In this document: piece after piece, positions 8,247 to 18,085 of the stretch
Position numbering within the stretch: the first letter of the stretch is position 1
Layout: each line of letters opens with the position of its first letter
Origin: Aquabacterium sp. A3
GTDB lineage: Bacteria; Pseudomonadota; Gammaproteobacteria; Burkholderiales; Burkholderiaceae_C
Assembly: GCF_038069945.1 (NCBI RefSeq)
Contig: NZ_JBBPEV010000003.1
Location: forward strand, 246,758-310,757
Length of the DNA stretch: 64,000 nucleotides
Direction: 5' to 3'
Made by a program: the position numbers and the translations under genes
The notes under the pieces: generated by a model
The model's database searches: none
Seen by the model: only the letters and a program-made list of their open reading frames with translations
What the model was told of the DNA's origin: nothing

Positions 8247-10014
8247 CGTGGTCCTCCAAGGCAAGCGGGGCACTGAGCCGAGGCTCCTGGACCTCTGCCA
8301 CGCGGTTGAGCATCATCATCGTGCTGGAGCCCGCCACCCCGTCGGGTTGCAGGCCACTGGCCAACTGGAAGGCTTGAACACGGGCCAGCAAATCCGCATT
8401 GAACGGTGTGCCAGCTTCCGGCGGTGCGGCCTCTTGGGCGCGACTCACTTGCGTCCACAGCCAGTCCACCGATGGGCCTCGTTGACCTCGCTCCATGGCG
8501 CCCTGGTAGCCACTGGGTGCCAGCCAGTAGGTGCCGAAGCTGCCGCGCCACACCGCCGCCAGCGTCCCCAGGCTGACCCTGCTGAGTCCATCGCGCAGCA
8601 ACAAGGTGGCGTGCTCGTTGTCCATGGCCGTGAGCACCGCATGAACCCGCTGCTTTTGCGCGTTTTCCAGCGTCAACACGGCGGGACGGTCCAGGCGACG
8701 CAAGGGCGGCAGGCCCCCCTCACCATTGAAGCACCACAGCCCCAGTGCCCGAGCCTGGGCGCATGGTGCGCCCTGGCCGGGCAGTGCCTGGGCTTGGGGC
8801 CACAGGGTGGCCAAGGCGCGCCAGGCGTCATTGGCGCCGGGCCAGGCCTTCAACAGCACGGCGGCCGCGTCGATCTGTGGCGGCAAAGGGGCGGCCCTGG
8901 CCTCAGCGCGTTCTGTGGCCTGAGGTGCGCTGGCGCTTGACGCGACACCATCTGTTGCATGCATCGCGTCTGCGTGGGGGCCGTCCGCGCCGGGGGCGCT
9001 GCTGGCGGCCGATCCCGCCGGGGCGGCCGCGCTCAAGCCCGCCGTGGCCTGGTGGGCCATGCGCGTCGCCGATGGATGTTGCCACCACCAGCCTGCAGCC
9101 AGCGCCGCCGCGCTCACCAGCAAGGCCCCGCTGCCCAGTAACCACACCTTGGGACCATGCGGCTTGGCGTGCAAGAGGTCGGCCACCCTGGCCTGTCCCT
9201 CAAAGACTTCGCTGGCGGCCTTGTCGACGATGCGACGGTCCACGGCCCCCCGATCCTCGGCATACGCACCCAGCAAGGCCCGGTCACACAACACATTGAT
9301 GCGCCTGGGCACACCCTGCGTCCACTCGTGGATGCGGCGCACGGCCTCGTCGGTGAACAGCCGTCCACGCCGGTGCCCGGCCACGGCCAGGCGGTGCTGG
9401 ATGTACTGATCGGTTTCCGTGGCCGACAGGGCGTCCAGGTGAAAGCGCGCGATCACACGCTGGGCCACCTGTTCCAGTTCGGGCCGGGCCAGCATGTCGC
9501 GCAACTCGGGCTGGCCGATCAGGATGATCTGAAGCAGCTTGCGGTCGTTGGTTTCCAGGTTGGTCAGCAAGCGCAACTGCTCAAGCACCTCAGGCGCCAG
9601 GTTCTGGGCCTCATCGATGATGAGCACGTTGTTCTGGCCCACGGCGTGGGTGCGCAGCAGGAACTCGTTGATGCGATCCACCAGCGCCTTGATCGAGTGC
9701 GAATCGTGCGGATCTTCCGGGCAGGGGATGCGAAACTCTTCGCACACCGTGCGCAAGAGTTCAACCACGTTGAGTTTCGGGTTGAAGATGTACGCCACAT
9801 TGCAGCGGCGCGGAATCTGTTCAAGAAAGCACCGGCACACGGTGGTCTTGCCGGCCCCGATGCTGCCCGTCAGCAGCACAAAACCGCCGCCACCGCCCAC
9901 GCCGTACAGAAGATGCGCCAAGGCCTCGCGGTGGCGTTCGCTCATGAACAGGTAGCGCGGATCCGGGGCGATCGAAAAGGGCGCTTGTTTCAGACCGAAA
10001 TGGCTTGCGTACAT
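8230..10014 (-). CDS. gspA: GspA/ExeA-type AAA ATPase with peptidoglycan-binding domain
   Basis: 594 residues. N-terminal AAA domain (~1-270) starting MYASHFGLKQAPFSIAPDPRYLF, typical of ExeA-like ATPases, with Walker A GSIGAGKTT (Lys56) and Walker B VLIIDEAQNL. One membrane segment (~285-305, ending in WWW), a low-complexity Ala-rich linker, then a periplasmic part with a peptidoglycan-binding-like motif (~535-575, VQAFQLASGLQPDGVAG). It pairs with GspB for secretin assembly. Similar ATPases also serve other membrane systems, but the adjacent gspB makes the GspA assignment sound. Confidence 0.9.
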   Translation of the reverse strand: MYASHFGLKQAPFSIAPDPRYLFMSERHREALAHLLYGVGGGGGFVLLTGSIGAGKTTVCRCFLEQIPRRCNVAYIFNPKLNVVELLRTVCEEFRIPCPEDPHDSHSIKALVDRINEFLLRTHAVGQNNVLIIDEAQNLAPEVLEQLRLLTNLETNDRKLLQIILIGQPELRDMLARPELEQVAQRVIARFHLDALSATETDQYIQHRLAVAGHRRGRLFTDEAVRRIHEWTQGVPRRINVLCDRALLGAYAEDRGAVDRRIVDKAASEVFEGQARVADLLHAKPHGPKVWLLGSGALLVSAAALAAGWWWQHPSATRMAHQATAGLSAAAPAGSAASSAPGADGPHADAMHATDGVASSASAPQATERAEARAAPLPPQIDAAAVLLKAWPGANDAWRALATLWPQAQALPGQGAPCAQARALGLWCFNGEGGLPPLRRLDRPAVLTLENAQKQRVHAVLTAMDNEHATLLLRDGLSRVSLGTLAAVWRGSFGTYWLAPSGYQGAMERGQRGPSVDWLWTQVSRAQEAAPPEAGTPFNADLLARVQAFQLASGLQPDGVAGSSTMMMLNRVAEVQEPRLSAPLALEDHDVLHP

Positions 10015-10045
10015 GGGCTCAAGGATAGCCCCGAAATTCCACCGA

Positions 10046-11275
10046 TCAGCCTTGTGCCAGCCAGGCCTTGGCCAGATTCACCCACAGCGTCGCCCCCAGC
10101 GGGATGAGCTGGTCGTTGAAATCGTAGCTGGGGTTGTGCAGGGTGCAGGGCCCCAGGCCGTGCCCGCCCTCCCGATGGGTGCCGTCGCCATTGCCGATCA
10201 CGAAATAGGCGCCAGGACAGGCCTGCAAGAAGAAGCTGAAGTCCTCTGCCCCCATGGTGGGCTCAAAGGCCTGTACATGGGCTGCACCCACGGTGGCTTC
10301 CATCACCCGCCGGGCAAAGGCGGTTTCAAGGGTGTGGTTGACCGTGGGCGGGTAGTTGCGGTGGAACTCGAACTCCGCCGTCGCGCCATACGCCGCGGCC
10401 GTGTGGTGCGTGAGGTCACGCATGCGTTGTTCGATCAGGTCCAGCGTCTCGGTCGTGAAGGTGCGCACGGTGCCTTGCATCGTGACGGTGTCGGGCACCA
10501 CATTGGTGGCTTCGCCGGCCTGGATCATGGTCACCGAGATCACGCCGGTCTCCACCGGGCGCACATTGCGTGTGAGGATGGTCTGGAACGACTGCACCAA
10601 CTGGCAGGCCAGCGGCACAGGGTCGACGCCCAGGTGCGGCATGGCGCCATGGCATCCCTTGCCGCGAAGCACGATCTTGAACTCGTTGGACGAGGCAAAA
10701 CACGGGCCATCCTTGATCGCAAAGGTGCCTGCGGGCATCCCTGGCCAGTTGTGCATGCCGAAGATGGCGTCCACTGGAAAGCGTTCAAACAGGCCGTCGC
10801 GGATCATGGCGGCCGCCCCGCCGCCGCCTTCTTCGGCAGGCTGGAACACCAGCACCACCTTGCCGTCGAAGTCGCGCTCGCCAGCCAGGTGCTGGGCCGC
10901 GGCCAGCAGCATCGCGGTGTGCCCGTCATGGCCGCAGGCGTGCATGCGTCCCGGGTGTTTGCTGGCATGCGCAAAGGTATTGCGCTCGGTCATGGGCAAG
11001 GCGTCCATGTCGGCGCGCAACGCGATGGCGCGTTGGCCGGGGCGACCTTCAATGACGCCCACCACCCCGGTCTGGCCCAGTCCCCGGTGCACCTCAACGC
11101 CCCAGCGCGTCAGCGCATCCGCGACGAGTTCGCTGGTGCGCACCTCCTGAAAGCAAAGCTCCGGGTGCGCATGGATGTCACGACGGATGTCGCGCAGGCG
11201 ATCTGCCTGCGCCAACAGGCCTGGCAGGGCATTGGACAGGGGCATGACAGGGGGGCTGGACATGTCAACTGGCAT
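10046..11275 (-). CDS. M20 family amidohydrolase (hippurate hydrolase-like)
   Basis: 409 residues, a cytosolic metal-dependent amidase of the aminoacylase/hippurate hydrolase branch. Metal-site motifs are visible: RRDIHAHPEL near the start, LRADMDALPM, and HACGHDGHTAMLL, followed by QPAEEGGGGA and FGMHNWPGMPAGT. A GAGGAA about 9 bases before the ATG at 11275 favours that start over in-frame ATGs at 11263 and 11245. Family members release amino acids from N-acyl or N-carbamoyl conjugates; the precise substrate cannot be read. It is divergent from amtB and near cyanophycin genes, so a role in nitrogen scavenging is plausible but unproven. Confidence 0.9.
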   Translation of the reverse strand: MPVDMSSPPVMPLSNALPGLLAQADRLRDIRRDIHAHPELCFQEVRTSELVADALTRWGVEVHRGLGQTGVVGVIEGRPGQRAIALRADMDALPMTERNTFAHASKHPGRMHACGHDGHTAMLLAAAQHLAGERDFDGKVVLVFQPAEEGGGGAAAMIRDGLFERFPVDAIFGMHNWPGMPAGTFAIKDGPCFASSNEFKIVLRGKGCHGAMPHLGVDPVPLACQLVQSFQTILTRNVRPVETGVISVTMIQAGEATNVVPDTVTMQGTVRTFTTETLDLIEQRMRDLTHHTAAAYGATAEFEFHRNYPPTVNHTLETAFARRVMEATVGAAHVQAFEPTMGAEDFSFFLQACPGAYFVIGNGDGTHREGGHGLGPCTLHNPSYDFNDQLIPLGATLWVNLAKAWLAQG

Positions 11276-11366
11276 CGGCGAAGTTTCCTCATCTTACCTG
11301 TCAGGCCGGGGGTGGGGCCTTGGCCCTGCCATGGACAGGGCTGACCGCCAGTGGGTACACCCGTGC

Positions 11367-11383
11367 CTGGTACGCAGCTTGCT
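11367..11383 (+). promoter_or_regulatory. Sigma-54 promoter candidate for amtB
   Basis: The bases read CTGGTACGCAGCTTGCT. Compared with the sigma-54 consensus YTGGCACG-N4-TTGCW there is one mismatch (T for C in TGGCAC). The -24 GG (11369-11370) and -12 GC (11381-11382) are separated by exactly 10 bases, as required. The predicted start is near 11394, about 20 bases before the amtB ATG. Nitrogen control through NtrC is typical for amtB genes and is inferred here. I did not find a convincing NtrC site by eye. Confidence 0.75.
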
Positions 11384-11413
11384 ATCTCGTAACGGTTTGC
11401 ACTCAGGTCTTTC

Positions 11414-12778
11414 ATGTTGTCCAAGTGGTTCGTGGCCCTGCGTCAGGGCGTGTTGTGGGGTGGGGTCGTCCTCTGGGGTGGCGCCGTGGGTGATGTCGCG
11501 ATGGCCGCAGAGGGCACCGCAGCCATGACCGTGTTGCCGGATCCGGCCTTGGCCATGCGTGCCGCCATGGACATGATGTGGTTGGTGGTGGCCGGTGCGC
11601 TGGTGTTTTTCATGCAGGCCGGCTTTGCCTTTCTGGAAGCGGGCATGACGCGGGCCAAGAACACGGTCAACGTGCTCATGAAGAACTACTGCGACATGTG
11701 TTTTGGCGCCGTGGCCTTCTGGCTGCTGGGCTATGGGCTGATGTTTGGCGACAACCCCAGCGGCTGGCTGGGCACCTCGGGTTTTGCACTGCACGGGGTG
11801 GCCGAGTCTGCCTATGGCACCTTGTTCTTTCAAATGATGTTCGCGGCCACGGCGGCCACCATCGTCAGCGGCGCGGTGGCCGAGCGCACCCGGTTCGGGG
11901 CGTACATCGTGGGCTCGGTGATGGTGACTGCGCTGGTGTACCCGGTGTTTGGCGCGTGGGTCTGGGGCGGCACGGAGGCATCGCCAGGGTGGTTGCGTCA
12001 ATTGGGCTTCATCGACTTTGCGGGCTCGACGGTGGTGCACTCGGTGGGCGGCTGGACGGCCCTGGCGGCGGTGCTGGTGATCGGCCCTCGGCTGGGCCGT
12101 TTCGGGCCGGATGGCCGGTCTCGCCAGATCCTGGGGCACAACCTCACGTTGGTGGCGCTGGGCGGATTCGTGCTGTGGCTGGGCTGGTTTGGCTTCAATG
12201 CCGGCAGCACGGCGGCGGCCACCGTGGGGTTGGGCAAGATCGCCCTCAACACCCACCTGGGCGGGGCCGGGGGCGCCTTGGGCGCGATGCTGCTGATGAG
12301 CCTGTTGCGGCGCAAACTGATGATGACGGCCGCGCTCAACGGCTCCATCGCGGGCCTGGTGGGGGTGACGGCCGGCTGTCACGTCATGGAGCCCGCTTGG
12401 GCCTTGCTGACGGGTGTGGTGGCTGGCGGGCTGAGCGTGCTGGCGGCCGAGGCGCTGGAGGCCTGGCAGATTGACGACGTGGTCGGGGCCGTGTCGGTGC
12501 ATGCGGTCGGCGGCGTCTGGGGCACGCTCGCCGCGGGGTTGTTCAAGGCGGATGATCTGTTCAACATCCAGCAGTTTGGCGTGCAGTTGCTGGGCTGCGT
12601 GGTGGCCTTCATCTGGGCCTTTGGCGTGTCATGGCTGTTGTATCAACTGATCAACCGCTTGATGCCGCTGCGGGCCACCACACTGCACGAGCAGCGTGGC
12701 CTGGACTTTTCAGAGCATCACGAGGTGGGTTACCCCGAGTTTCAGCAAGAGGTCGTGAACAGGGGCAAACATGTCTGA
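11414..12778 (+). CDS. amtB: Ammonium transporter
   Basis: 454 residues. An N-terminal signal-like segment ending near AMAA is followed by 11 membrane helices of the Amt family. Recognisable motifs include FFMQAGFAFLEAGM, DFAGSTVVHSVGGW and SVHAVGGVWGTLAAG. The two pore histidines of the family are present (His209 and His363). It conducts ammonium/ammonia across the inner membrane. The gene is preceded by a sigma-54 promoter candidate and its stop overlaps the start of the next gene by 8 bases. No glnK lies directly beside it, which is unusual since amtB is often paired with a PII gene. Confidence 0.95.
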   Translation: MLSKWFVALRQGVLWGGVVLWGGAVGDVAMAAEGTAAMTVLPDPALAMRAAMDMMWLVVAGALVFFMQAGFAFLEAGMTRAKNTVNVLMKNYCDMCFGAVAFWLLGYGLMFGDNPSGWLGTSGFALHGVAESAYGTLFFQMMFAATAATIVSGAVAERTRFGAYIVGSVMVTALVYPVFGAWVWGGTEASPGWLRQLGFIDFAGSTVVHSVGGWTALAAVLVIGPRLGRFGPDGRSRQILGHNLTLVALGGFVLWLGWFGFNAGSTAAATVGLGKIALNTHLGGAGGALGAMLLMSLLRRKLMMTAALNGSIAGLVGVTAGCHVMEPAWALLTGVVAGGLSVLAAEALEAWQIDDVVGAVSVHAVGGVWGTLAAGLFKADDLFNIQQFGVQLLGCVVAFIWAFGVSWLLYQLINRLMPLRATTLHEQRGLDFSEHHEVGYPEFQQEVVNRGKHV

Positions 12779-13550
12779 GATGTATTCGACCTCATCGGCC
12801 GCCGCTGACGCCAGCGCCCGTGCCGCCGTGAGGTGGGCACTGGCGGCCTACCTGTCGCCGCAACAGGTTCAACAGGCTGCGGCGCTCTGGCAGCCCGTGG
12901 CGCCCGGCGCGTCCAGCCTGGCGGGCTTGAGCCGCTACTGCCGCGAGGTGGCCCGTCAGTTCAATCTGCAAGGCCGTGAGGCCGAAATTCACCTGGACAT
13001 CATCCGGGCGATCAAAGCCCATCAGGCGGGGTTGCAAGCCGCTGGCGCACGCCCGCTCAACGCGCAGCCTGCAGGCGAGCAGGGCGGCGATTCGCTGCCC
13101 AGCGGGTGGTCCACGTCCAGCGCCTGGCTGCCGTCCGAGCCCGGGGCTTTGCCCTCGCGGCCCGGTGAACTTGACGCCTTGGCGCCGTGCACCGAAACGG
13201 GGCGCCTGGTGCAGCAGGTGATCGAGCGCATGGCGGTTCATGTGCAGCGCAGTGAAGGCGTTCGTGCCGACCTGTGGGCCTGGCGCCAGGCCGTGGTTGG
13301 TGGTTTTCGCCAGGCCCGATTGCGTGGCGGGCCCGCCCGGCTTGCGCAGGGCTGGTTGGAAGGTCGGGGGCAGCACCTGCCAGGCGACTGGCCAGCCAAA
13401 GGCGACGGCACCCGGCTCATCAACGCCGCTTACGTCGCCTTGGCCCAGTTCCTGGGGCCGGTGCAGGCCGACGCCTGCCTCACCCAATTGGTCAGGGAGT
13501 TCGAACAGGGGGGGGATCCGACCCTGAAAGACATCAGAAGGTATTTATAG
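12771..13550 (+). CDS. Hypothetical protein coupled to amtB
   Basis: 259 residues, not recognised. The ATG overlaps the amtB stop (ATGTCTGA), so translation is probably coupled; an alternative ATG lies at 12780. The protein is mostly predicted helical, with no signal peptide or membrane segment. A conserved-looking N-terminal part (~15-90, including LSRYCREVARQFNLQGREAEIH), a Pro/Ala/Ser-rich middle (~90-135) and a C-terminal part ending in a FEQGGDPTLKDIRRYL-like segment suggest two small folded regions joined by a linker. Position suggests a link to ammonium uptake or its control. No function is claimed. Confidence 0.75.
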   Translation: MSEMYSTSSAAADASARAAVRWALAAYLSPQQVQQAAALWQPVAPGASSLAGLSRYCREVARQFNLQGREAEIHLDIIRAIKAHQAGLQAAGARPLNAQPAGEQGGDSLPSGWSTSSAWLPSEPGALPSRPGELDALAPCTETGRLVQQVIERMAVHVQRSEGVRADLWAWRQAVVGGFRQARLRGGPARLAQGWLEGRGQHLPGDWPAKGDGTRLINAAYVALAQFLGPVQADACLTQLVREFEQGGDPTLKDIRRYL

Positions 13551-13599
13551 TTCGTGCCGTCTGTTTTGTTTTCCTGATTTCGACACCGAGGAGCGCGCC

Positions 13600-13911
13600 A
13601 TGAGCGACGTCAAGTTCCAGCAAAACCACACCCTGGGCCTGCCCAAGGCCCGCGAACTGGCCAAGAAGTGGGCCGAAGGCCCCGCCCAGAAAATGGGTCT
13701 GAGCTGCACCCACACCGAGGGCGCCGACGAGGACACGATCGCTTTCGAGCGTTCGGGCATCAACGGCACCATGAAGGTCACCGGCACCAGCTTCGACATC
13801 GACATCAAGCTGGGCATGATGATGAAGGCCTTCAAGCCGATGATCGAAGCCGAAATCTCCAAGGGTTTCGGGCGCATGATCGACAAGGCCTCCGGCACCG
13901 ATCAGGCCTGA
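13600..13911 (+). CDS. Polyhydroxyalkanoic acid system family protein
   Basis: 103 residues. The sequence matches what I know of the small PHA-granule-region proteins: an N-terminal part with HTLGLPKARELAKKWAE, a middle beta-rich stretch (INGTMKVTGTSFDIDIKLG) and a terminal MIEAEISKGFGRMID. Such proteins are found near polyhydroxyalkanoate genes in proteobacteria; their molecular role is poorly known. A GAGGAG ribosome-binding site precedes the ATG. No phaC, phaP or other PHA gene is in the window, so this is an orphan copy. Confidence 0.8.
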   Translation: MSDVKFQQNHTLGLPKARELAKKWAEGPAQKMGLSCTHTEGADEDTIAFERSGINGTMKVTGTSFDIDIKLGMMMKAFKPMIEAEISKGFGRMIDKASGTDQA

Positions 13912-13969
13912 TCGGCCCGCCTGGTGCGACGGCCGCCGCCCCTTGAGGTGGCGCACGGCAAGGTTTTTG

Positions 13970-13989
13970 CCCCGAAACTACAATCGGGG
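13970..13989 (+). promoter_or_regulatory. Inverted repeat and -10-like element before the ABC ATPase gene
   Basis: GCCCCGA and TCGGGGC form a 7-base stem around AACTACAA. The same stretch contains TACAAT (13979-13984), a good -10 hexamer. The next ATG is at 13995, so transcription from this element would give a leader of only a few bases. No Shine-Dalgarno is seen between it and the ATG. A -35 box is not clear. Confidence 0.4.
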
Positions 13990-13994
13990 CCCTC

Positions 13995-14936
13995 ATGAGC
14001 GCCGTATCCTTCCAGAACGTCACCAAGACCTACGCGTCGGGTGGTCGCACCGTCAACGCCCTCCGGGATGTTTCTTTTGACATCGCGGAGGGCGAATTCT
14101 TTGGTCTGCTGGGCCCCAACGGCGCTGGCAAGACCACCCTCATCAGCATCCTCGCGGGCCTGAGCCGTGCCACGGGCGGGCGCGTCAGCGTGCTGGGCCA
14201 TGAAGTGGTGAGTGACTATGCCCAGGCGCGTCGCCAGTTGGGCGTGGTGCCGCAAGAGCTGGTGTTCGACCCCTTCTTTTCGGTGCGTGAAACGCTGCGC
14301 ATCCAGAGCGCCTACTTCGGCCTGCGCCGCAACGACGACTGGATCGACGAGTTGCTGAGCCACCTGGGCCTGAGCGACAAGGCCGAGGCCAACATGCGCC
14401 AGTTGTCCGGCGGCATGAAGCGCCGCGTGCTGGTGGCCCAGGCCCTGGTGCACCGCCCGCCCGTGATCGTGCTGGACGAGCCCACCGCCGGGGTGGATGT
14501 GGAGCTGCGTCAGACCCTGTGGCAGTTCATCGCCCGCCTCAACCGCGAGGGTCACACCGTCTTGCTCACCACCCACTACCTGGAAGAGGCCGAGGCCTTG
14601 TGCCACCGCATCGGCATGCTCAAGCAGGGCCAACTGGTGGCGCTGGACCGGACCTCGGCCTTGCTGGCCGACACCGCCTCCACCATGTTGCGCTTCAAAA
14701 CCGACGACGCCTTGCCGCCCGAGGTGGCCGCCAGTGCCCGGGTCACAGGGCGCATCGTGCAGTGCGCCGCCCATGACGCGGCCGAGGTGGAGCGCGTGCT
14801 GGCCTGCCTGCGCCAGGCTGCCTGCCGCGTGGAGGACCTGGAGATCGGTCGTGCCGATCTGGAAGACGTGTTCGTGGCCATCATGCAGGGGCGCACCAGC
14901 CCGGCCACGGTGACCATGGCGGAGGTTGCGGCATGA
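13995..14936 (+). CDS. ABC transporter ATP-binding protein (YadG-like)
   Basis: 313 residues, the ATPase of an ABC-2 type system. Walker A LLGPNGAGKTT, signature LSGGMKRRVLVAQAL, Walker B VIVLDEPTAGVD and the H-loop LLTTHYLEEAEAL are all visible; a C-terminal accessory part (~235-313) follows. It overlaps the permease gene by 4 bases. In Burkholderiales this pair typically sits between mla genes and bolA-murA; here the mla genes are absent and the ATPase opens the run. Substrate unknown. The start has no clear ribosome-binding site, see the promoter element just upstream. Confidence 0.9.
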   Translation: MSAVSFQNVTKTYASGGRTVNALRDVSFDIAEGEFFGLLGPNGAGKTTLISILAGLSRATGGRVSVLGHEVVSDYAQARRQLGVVPQELVFDPFFSVRETLRIQSAYFGLRRNDDWIDELLSHLGLSDKAEANMRQLSGGMKRRVLVAQALVHRPPVIVLDEPTAGVDVELRQTLWQFIARLNREGHTVLLTTHYLEEAEALCHRIGMLKQGQLVALDRTSALLADTASTMLRFKTDDALPPEVAASARVTGRIVQCAAHDAAEVERVLACLRQAACRVEDLEIGRADLEDVFVAIMQGRTSPATVTMAEVAA

Positions 14937-15706
14937 GTTGGCTGGCTTCGTTCCAGGGCGCCCGCCCGCTGTTCGTCAAAGAGGTGCTGCGCTTCTGGAA
15001 GGTCAGCTTCCAGACCGTGGGCGCGCCCGTGCTCACCGCCGTGCTCTACCTGCTGATCTTCGGCCATGTGCTGGAAGACCATGTCGAAGTGTTCCCCGGC
15101 GTCAGCTACACCCGCTTCCTCATCCCGGGCCTGGTCATGATGAGCCTGTTGCAAAACGCCTTTGCCAACAGCTCGTCGTCGCTCATCCAGAGCAAGATCA
15201 CGGGCAACCTGGTGTTTTTGCTGCTCACGCCCCTGTCTCATCGGGCTTGGTACCTGGCTTACGTGGGCGCGTCGCTGGCGCGGGGGCTCATGGTGGGCCT
15301 GGGGGTGCTGCTTGTCACGCTTTGGTTTGCGCGGCCTGGTCTGGCCGAGCCCTGGTGGATTCTGTGTTTTGCCGTGCTGGGCGGCACGCTGCTGGGTTCA
15401 CTGGGCCTGATCGCGGGCCTGTGGGCCGACAAGTTCGACCAGATGGCGGCCTTCCAGAACTTCATCATCCTGCCCATGACCTTCCTGTCGGGCGTGTTCT
15501 ATTCCGTGCACTCCCTGCCGCCGTTCTGGCAGGGTTTGTCGCACCTCAACCCATTTTTCTACCTGATCGACGGTTTTCGTCGCGGTTTTTTTGGCGTCAG
15601 CGATGTGAGCCCCTGGCTGAGCCTGGCCGTGGTGGGCCTGGCCACCACCTTCGTGGCCACGTGCGCACTGCACCTGCTGAAAACCGGCTACAAGATCCGT
15701 CACTGA
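14933..15706 (+). CDS. ABC-2 type permease (YadH-like)
   Basis: 257 residues with six hydrophobic segments typical of ABC-2 permeases; motifs include FLIPGLVMMSLLQNAF and, near the C-terminus, GVFYSVHSLPPFWQGLSHLNPFFYLIDGFR, the characteristic end of this family. It forms an exporter with the overlapping upstream ATPase (ATGA overlap). Members are often annotated as multidrug or polysaccharide exporters without experimental proof. Co-transcription with ibaG and murA suggests an envelope role. Confidence 0.9.
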   Translation: MSWLASFQGARPLFVKEVLRFWKVSFQTVGAPVLTAVLYLLIFGHVLEDHVEVFPGVSYTRFLIPGLVMMSLLQNAFANSSSSLIQSKITGNLVFLLLTPLSHRAWYLAYVGASLARGLMVGLGVLLVTLWFARPGLAEPWWILCFAVLGGTLLGSLGLIAGLWADKFDQMAAFQNFIILPMTFLSGVFYSVHSLPPFWQGLSHLNPFFYLIDGFRRGFFGVSDVSPWLSLAVVGLATTFVATCALHLLKTGYKIRH

Positions 15707-15722
15707 CCCTTTGGAGCACCCC

Positions 15723-15971
15723 ATGGCCAATCCCACACCTGAGCAGGTTCAACAGTACATCGCCGCCGGTCTGCCCTGCGAACACCTGCAGGTGGAGGGG
15801 GATGGGCAGCACTTTTTTGCCACCATCGTCTCCGCCGAGTTCGATGGCAAGACCCGGATCGCCCGTCACCAGCGCGTGTACCAGGCCCTGGGCGATAGAA
15901 TGCGCGCTGAGATCCACGCCTTGTCGATGAAGACGCTGACGCCCGCCGAATGGGCCCAGCAGCCTCGCTGA
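15723..15971 (+). CDS. ibaG: BolA/IbaG family iron-sulfur cluster-related protein
   Basis: 82 residues from the ATG at 15723, chosen because GGAG lies 8 bases upstream; an upstream ATG at 15711 lacks this. The BolA fold signature is visible: HFFATIVSAEFDGKTRIARHQRVYQALGDRM, with the characteristic FxGxxxxxRH-type region. BolA/IbaG proteins partner monothiol glutaredoxins in iron-sulfur cluster handling. The position immediately before murA is conserved in beta- and gammaproteobacteria, where the gene is called ibaG. Confidence 0.88.
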   Translation: MANPTPEQVQQYIAAGLPCEHLQVEGDGQHFFATIVSAEFDGKTRIARHQRVYQALGDRMRAEIHALSMKTLTPAEWAQQPR

Positions 15972-16026
15972 GTCGCGTTTCTCGCCCCACATCACCTTTT
16001 TGAAGGACCGGCGCGACCGCGGCTGA

Positions 16027-17355
<1,329 letters not shown>

Positions 17356-17357
17356 GC

Positions 17358-18011
17358 ATGATCACCCTTGCCCTGTCCAAAGGCCGCATCTTCGAAGAGA
17401 CCCTGCCGCTGCTGGCCGCTGCCGGCATCCAGGTGCTGGAAGACCCTGAAAAGTCGCGCAAGCTGATCCTGCCGACCAACCGCGATGATGTGCGCGTGGT
17501 GCTGGTGCGCGCCACCGACGTGCCCACCTACGTGCAGCATGGCGGCGCCGACATCGGCGTGGCCGGCAAAGACATCCTGATCGAGCACGCTGGTAGCCAG
17601 GACGGCAGCGACGGCCTGTACCAGCCGCTCGATTTGAACATCGCCAAGTGCCGCATGAGCGTGGCCGTGCGTGCTGATTTCGACTACCACGCGGCCGTCA
17701 AGCAAGGCGCCCGCATCCGCGTGGCCACCAAGTACACCAGCATCGCGCGTGAGCACTTCGCCAACAAGGGCGTGCACGTGGACCTGATCAAGCTGTACGG
17801 CTCGATGGAGCTGGCCCCGCTGACGGGTCTGGCCGATGCCATCGTCGACCTGGTCTCCACCGGCAACACCCTCAAGGCGAACAAGCTGATCGAGGTGGAA
17901 GAAATCATGCAGATCAGCTCGCGTCTGGTGGTCAACCAGGCCTCGCTCAAGCTCAAGCGCGAGGCCATCCGCCAGATGATCGATGCCTTCGCGTCGGCCA
18001 TCCCGGCCTGA
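17358..18011 (+). CDS. hisG: ATP phosphoribosyltransferase, short form
   Basis: 217 residues starting [19 protein letters not shown]. It catalyses the first step of histidine synthesis (ATP + PRPP). The length shows the short HisG(S) form lacking the C-terminal ACT-like regulatory domain; such enzymes need the HisZ regulatory subunit, which is not in the window. GGAAGAGG precedes the ATG, which lies 2 bases after the murA stop. A longer frame open from 16812 is murA antiphase sequence, not part of hisG. Confidence 0.96.
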   Translation: MITLALSKGRIFEETLPLLAAAGIQVLEDPEKSRKLILPTNRDDVRVVLVRATDVPTYVQHGGADIGVAGKDILIEHAGSQDGSDGLYQPLDLNIAKCRMSVAVRADFDYHAAVKQGARIRVATKYTSIAREHFANKGVHVDLIKLYGSMELAPLTGLADAIVDLVSTGNTLKANKLIEVEEIMQISSRLVVNQASLKLKREAIRQMIDAFASAIPA

Positions 18012-18085
18012 TTCACTATCGAGTCCATCAAGACAAGTCATCAGCACGGCGCCTCAGGGGCCGTGATTTCTGAGATCCTCTGCGC

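Noticed and set aside
10013..11344. 443-codon open frame on the plus strand
   Set aside because: Antisense to the M20 amidohydrolase, whose metal motifs are unambiguous.
11294..12502. 402-codon minus-strand frame over amtB
   Set aside because: Antisense to amtB; His/Gly/Arg-rich with no domain.
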